Assembly: GCA_018897875.1 (NCBI GenBank)
Contig: JAHIKF010000354.1
Coordinates: forward strand, 1 to 14,370
From: Pseudomonadota bacterium
Lineage (GTDB): Bacteria > Desulfobacterota > Desulfobaccia > Desulfobaccales > 0-14-0-80-60-11
DNA: 14,370 bases
Direction of reading: 5' to 3'
A program made the translations under genes and the position numbers. The notes under the pieces are model-generated. The model made no database searches and was not told the origin of the DNA. It saw only the letters and a program-made list of their open reading frames with translations. The stretch's first letter is position 1. Each line of letters begins with the position of its first letter. Positions 12,712-14,370 of this stretch are shown one piece after another.

Positions 12712-14196
12712 ATGAACTATCCGGCAGCCCCCACTCCCCGTGCCCTCCAACTGGAGGCCGCCCTGGTCCTGATGGTGGGACTGGCTATCGGCATCAGCCT
12801 GGCTGTCGCAGTATATCTGCCCACCAAGTGGATGGTCTTCATTCTCTTCATGATTGTAGTGATGGCCTTCTTTTGCATCGTGCGCCAGAGGGAAAAGCTG
12901 CTCCTGTATTTGAGCGTGGCACTGACCAGCGTATTTCTCAGTTTTCACCCCATTTTCCTGGAACCAGCCGCTTTTAGCTGGCCTGTCAGCGGCTTCCGCA
13001 TCAGCATCTTTGAGGTGGCCTTTTTCTGTCTTATGATCTCCTGGCTGATCCGCCTGGCGGTAGATATCCGCCTCAAGGTGCGTCTTTTTCCCTGGGTCTC
13101 CATCCCCTTTCTGCTCATTTGGTGCCTGAGCCTGGCCGGTCTGAACAGCGTCTCCATGCCGGGAATCGTCAAGTTCAGCAATTTGTGGCTGCTTTTCGAG
13201 AGCTGGCTGATATTCCTCTTCTTTGCCAACAATATCCGGGATCGCCAGACGGTCTTTAACATTGTGGCGGTACTGCTGCTTGCCGGGGTCGTGCAATCAA
13301 TCGTGGGGCTGGCCCAGTATGCCAGTGGCGGCTCCTTGGGACTGCAAATCTTCGGAGAAAGCAAGTCCTATAACGTTTACAGCGTCATGATGGCCGGCAC
13401 CGAGGTCATCAGCCGGGTGTCGGGAACCTTCGGCCACCCCAATAGCCTGGCGGGTTATCTCGTCATGCTGGTCTTGATCAATCTGGCCCTTTTTTGGGCC
13501 CCCATCTCAGCAAGAGTGAAGCTGGCACTCTGGCCGACCTTATTGTTGATGAGTACCGCCCTGATCCTGACTTTTTCCCGGGCGGGGTGGTTAGCCCTGG
13601 GCGTTGCCGGCATGTTCTCCTTGTATCTCTGTTTTTTTCGCTGGATCAAATATCGGGGCCTCTCCTTCCTGCTCTCCCTGGCCATGCTGATCATCTTTTT
13701 TATTGTTTCAGTGGGCTTAATCACCCCGTTGAGGCAACGCCTGTTTCTGGAGGATTACGGGGCCGCCCGGACCCGGATTCCCCTAGCCGAGGTGGCCCTG
13801 AATATTATCGGCCATCACCCCTGGTTGGGAATCGGACTGGGTAATTACACCATGGCCGCCCCGGATTACGACACCACCCCGGAGGGGATTTCCTACGAAT
13901 TTCCCCGCCCGGTGCACAACGAATTTCTCCTCATCGCCGCCGAGCAGGGCCTACCGGCCCTTGGCCTGTTTCTGGTTATACTTCTCTATGTGGTTATCCA
14001 GCTCTTCCGCCTGAGCCAGTCCCGCACTGATCCTATTCTGCCTTATTTAGCCATAGGGTTGTTGGGTGCCTTCTTTGCCTGGAGTGTTTCCCGTCTGATG
14101 GACTACAACTATGTCCTGCTGGGGGACCCTTTCTGGCTGCTGGTCGGGTTGTCCCTGGCGATGGTGCAGGTGAGCCGCCAGGAGGGAGGTGACTAA
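12712..14196 (+). CDS. O-antigen ligase / polymerase family membrane protein (Wzy/WaaL type)
   Basis: A 494-residue polytopic inner-membrane protein with about a dozen hydrophobic segments and the Wzy_C (O-antigen ligase-like) features: G-T-F-G-H-P-N-S-L-A-G-Y near 236-247, S-R-A-G-W near 288, then the large periplasmic loop (about 345-410) with H-H-P-W-L-G-I-G-L-G-N-Y and P-V-H-N-E-F, whose histidine and nearby arginines suit the glycan-transfer site. In an exopolysaccharide locus with Wzc- and Wza-type genes it most likely polymerises lipid-linked repeat units (Wzy); ligation to lipid A core (WaaL) cannot be excluded from sequence. The ATG at 12712 lacks a clear ribosome site, and no better start lies near. 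It is preceded by the small membrane protein after a 46-base gap and followed by a new promoter. Confidence 0.9.
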   Translation: MNYPAAPTPRALQLEAALVLMVGLAIGISLAVAVYLPTKWMVFILFMIVVMAFFCIVRQREKLLLYLSVALTSVFLSFHPIFLEPAAFSWPVSGFRISIFEVAFFCLMISWLIRLAVDIRLKVRLFPWVSIPFLLIWCLSLAGLNSVSMPGIVKFSNLWLLFESWLIFLFFANNIRDRQTVFNIVAVLLLAGVVQSIVGLAQYASGGSLGLQIFGESKSYNVYSVMMAGTEVISRVSGTFGHPNSLAGYLVMLVLINLALFWAPISARVKLALWPTLLLMSTALILTFSRAGWLALGVAGMFSLYLCFFRWIKYRGLSFLLSLAMLIIFFIVSVGLITPLRQRLFLEDYGAARTRIPLAEVALNIIGHHPWLGIGLGNYTMAAPDYDTTPEGISYEFPRPVHNEFLLIAAEQGLPALGLFLVILLYVVIQLFRLSQSRTDPILPYLAIGLLGAFFAWSVSRLMDYNYVLLGDPFWLLVGLSLAMVQVSRQEGGD

Positions 14197-14224
14197 CCGG
14201 ACGGTAAGGGGCAGGCCCCACAAT

Positions 14225-14236
14225 TCCCTTAAGGGA
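14225..14236. promoter_or_regulatory. Perfect 12-bp palindrome TCCCTTAAGGGA beside a promoter
   Basis: The palindrome ends one base before the -35 box of the promoter at 14238-14266. Such a position suits an activator site or part of a repressor operator; a chance palindrome is possible. Confidence 0.4.
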
Positions 14237-14237
14237 C

Positions 14238-14266
14238 TTGGAAAATACTGATTTACCGTTTATAGT
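14238..14266 (+). promoter_or_regulatory. Sigma-70-type promoter for the gene at the window end
   Basis: TTGGAA (14238-14243) and TATAGT (14261-14266) are separated by exactly 17 bases, matching four and five of six consensus positions. Transcription would begin near 14273, about 26 bases before the next start codon. This gives the downstream gene its own supply inside the polysaccharide locus. Confidence 0.6.
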
Positions 14267-14298
14267 GTTTTCATATTGCAAAGGAGGAGGAACTGCAT

Positions 14299-14370
14299 AT
14301 GAAAACATCGACTTTGGATCGGAATGGGATATCAACAGATCTGGTGGGCTTGGTTTCGCGTTTGGTTGAT
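14299..14370 (+). CDS. Start of a further gene, cut by the window end
   Basis: An ATG at 14299 opens a frame that stays open to the last base of the window (24 codons: M-K-T-S-T-L-D-R-N-G ...). AAGGAGGAGG (14281-14290) stands eight bases upstream and is the strongest ribosome site in the window, and a good promoter lies just before it. The visible residues are polar and then amphipathic (L-V-G-L-V-S-R-L-V-D), without a signal sequence. This is too little to name a family; a further polysaccharide gene is likely from position only. Confidence 0.7.
   Translation, partial: MKTSTLDRNGISTDLVGLVSRLVD

Noticed and set aside
14208..14219. GGGG...CCCC hairpin after the Wzy-type gene as terminator
   Set aside because: Only a four-base stem with a four-base loop and no T tract.

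Overview
The window looks like a GC-rich chromosomal segment of a Gram-negative bacterium. System II (ResB/CcsA) cytochrome c maturation, a GcvH-like protein, several universal stress proteins and a Wza/Wzc/Wzy-type polysaccharide locus would fit an anaerobic Desulfobacterota (deltaproteobacterial) lineage. That placement is inference from gene content; there is no rRNA or other marker gene here.

Left part, 1-5867. A minus-strand pair resB-ccsA overlaps by ATGA and encodes the two core membrane proteins of System II. Upstream of it on the same strand lies a GcvH-like gene that has lost the usual lipoyl-lysine position. A divergent region carries a good promoter for each direction, towards the gcvH-like gene and towards a single-domain universal stress gene. 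Beyond that is about 445 bp with no gene but a dense set of hairpins and direct repeats. Two thioredoxin-fold genes follow on the minus strand (one exported, one cytosolic), then a tandem-domain universal stress protein. Two heptanucleotide tandem arrays sit just past stop codons in this part.

Middle, 5868-6679. About 800 bp without a convincing gene forms the divergent leader between the stress gene and the polysaccharide locus.

Right part, 6680-14370. All genes run on the plus strand and look like the start of an exopolysaccharide locus: an ExeA/GspA-type AAA ATPase fused to a transmembrane helix, a Pro/Ala linker and LysM plus SPOR-like periplasmic domains; an exported TPR protein ending in an octapeptide repeat; a Wzc-like chain-length protein whose P-loop lysine is replaced by alanine and whose gene carries an in-frame G10 tract; a short Wza-type export lipoprotein; a one-helix 66-residue protein; and a Wzy/WaaL-type membrane polymerase or ligase. 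A fresh promoter and a very strong ribosome binding site precede a further gene cut by the window end. Chain assembly (Wzy), length control (Wzc-like) and export (Wza-like) are all present, but no glycosyltransferase or flippase is in view.

The observations most worth following are the inactive-looking Wzc-like P-loop together with its G10 slippage tract, the LysM/SPOR-tailed ATPase, the GcvH-like protein with its lysine displaced by one residue, and the hairpin cluster in which two repeat copies keep the same stem through a compensatory base-pair change.
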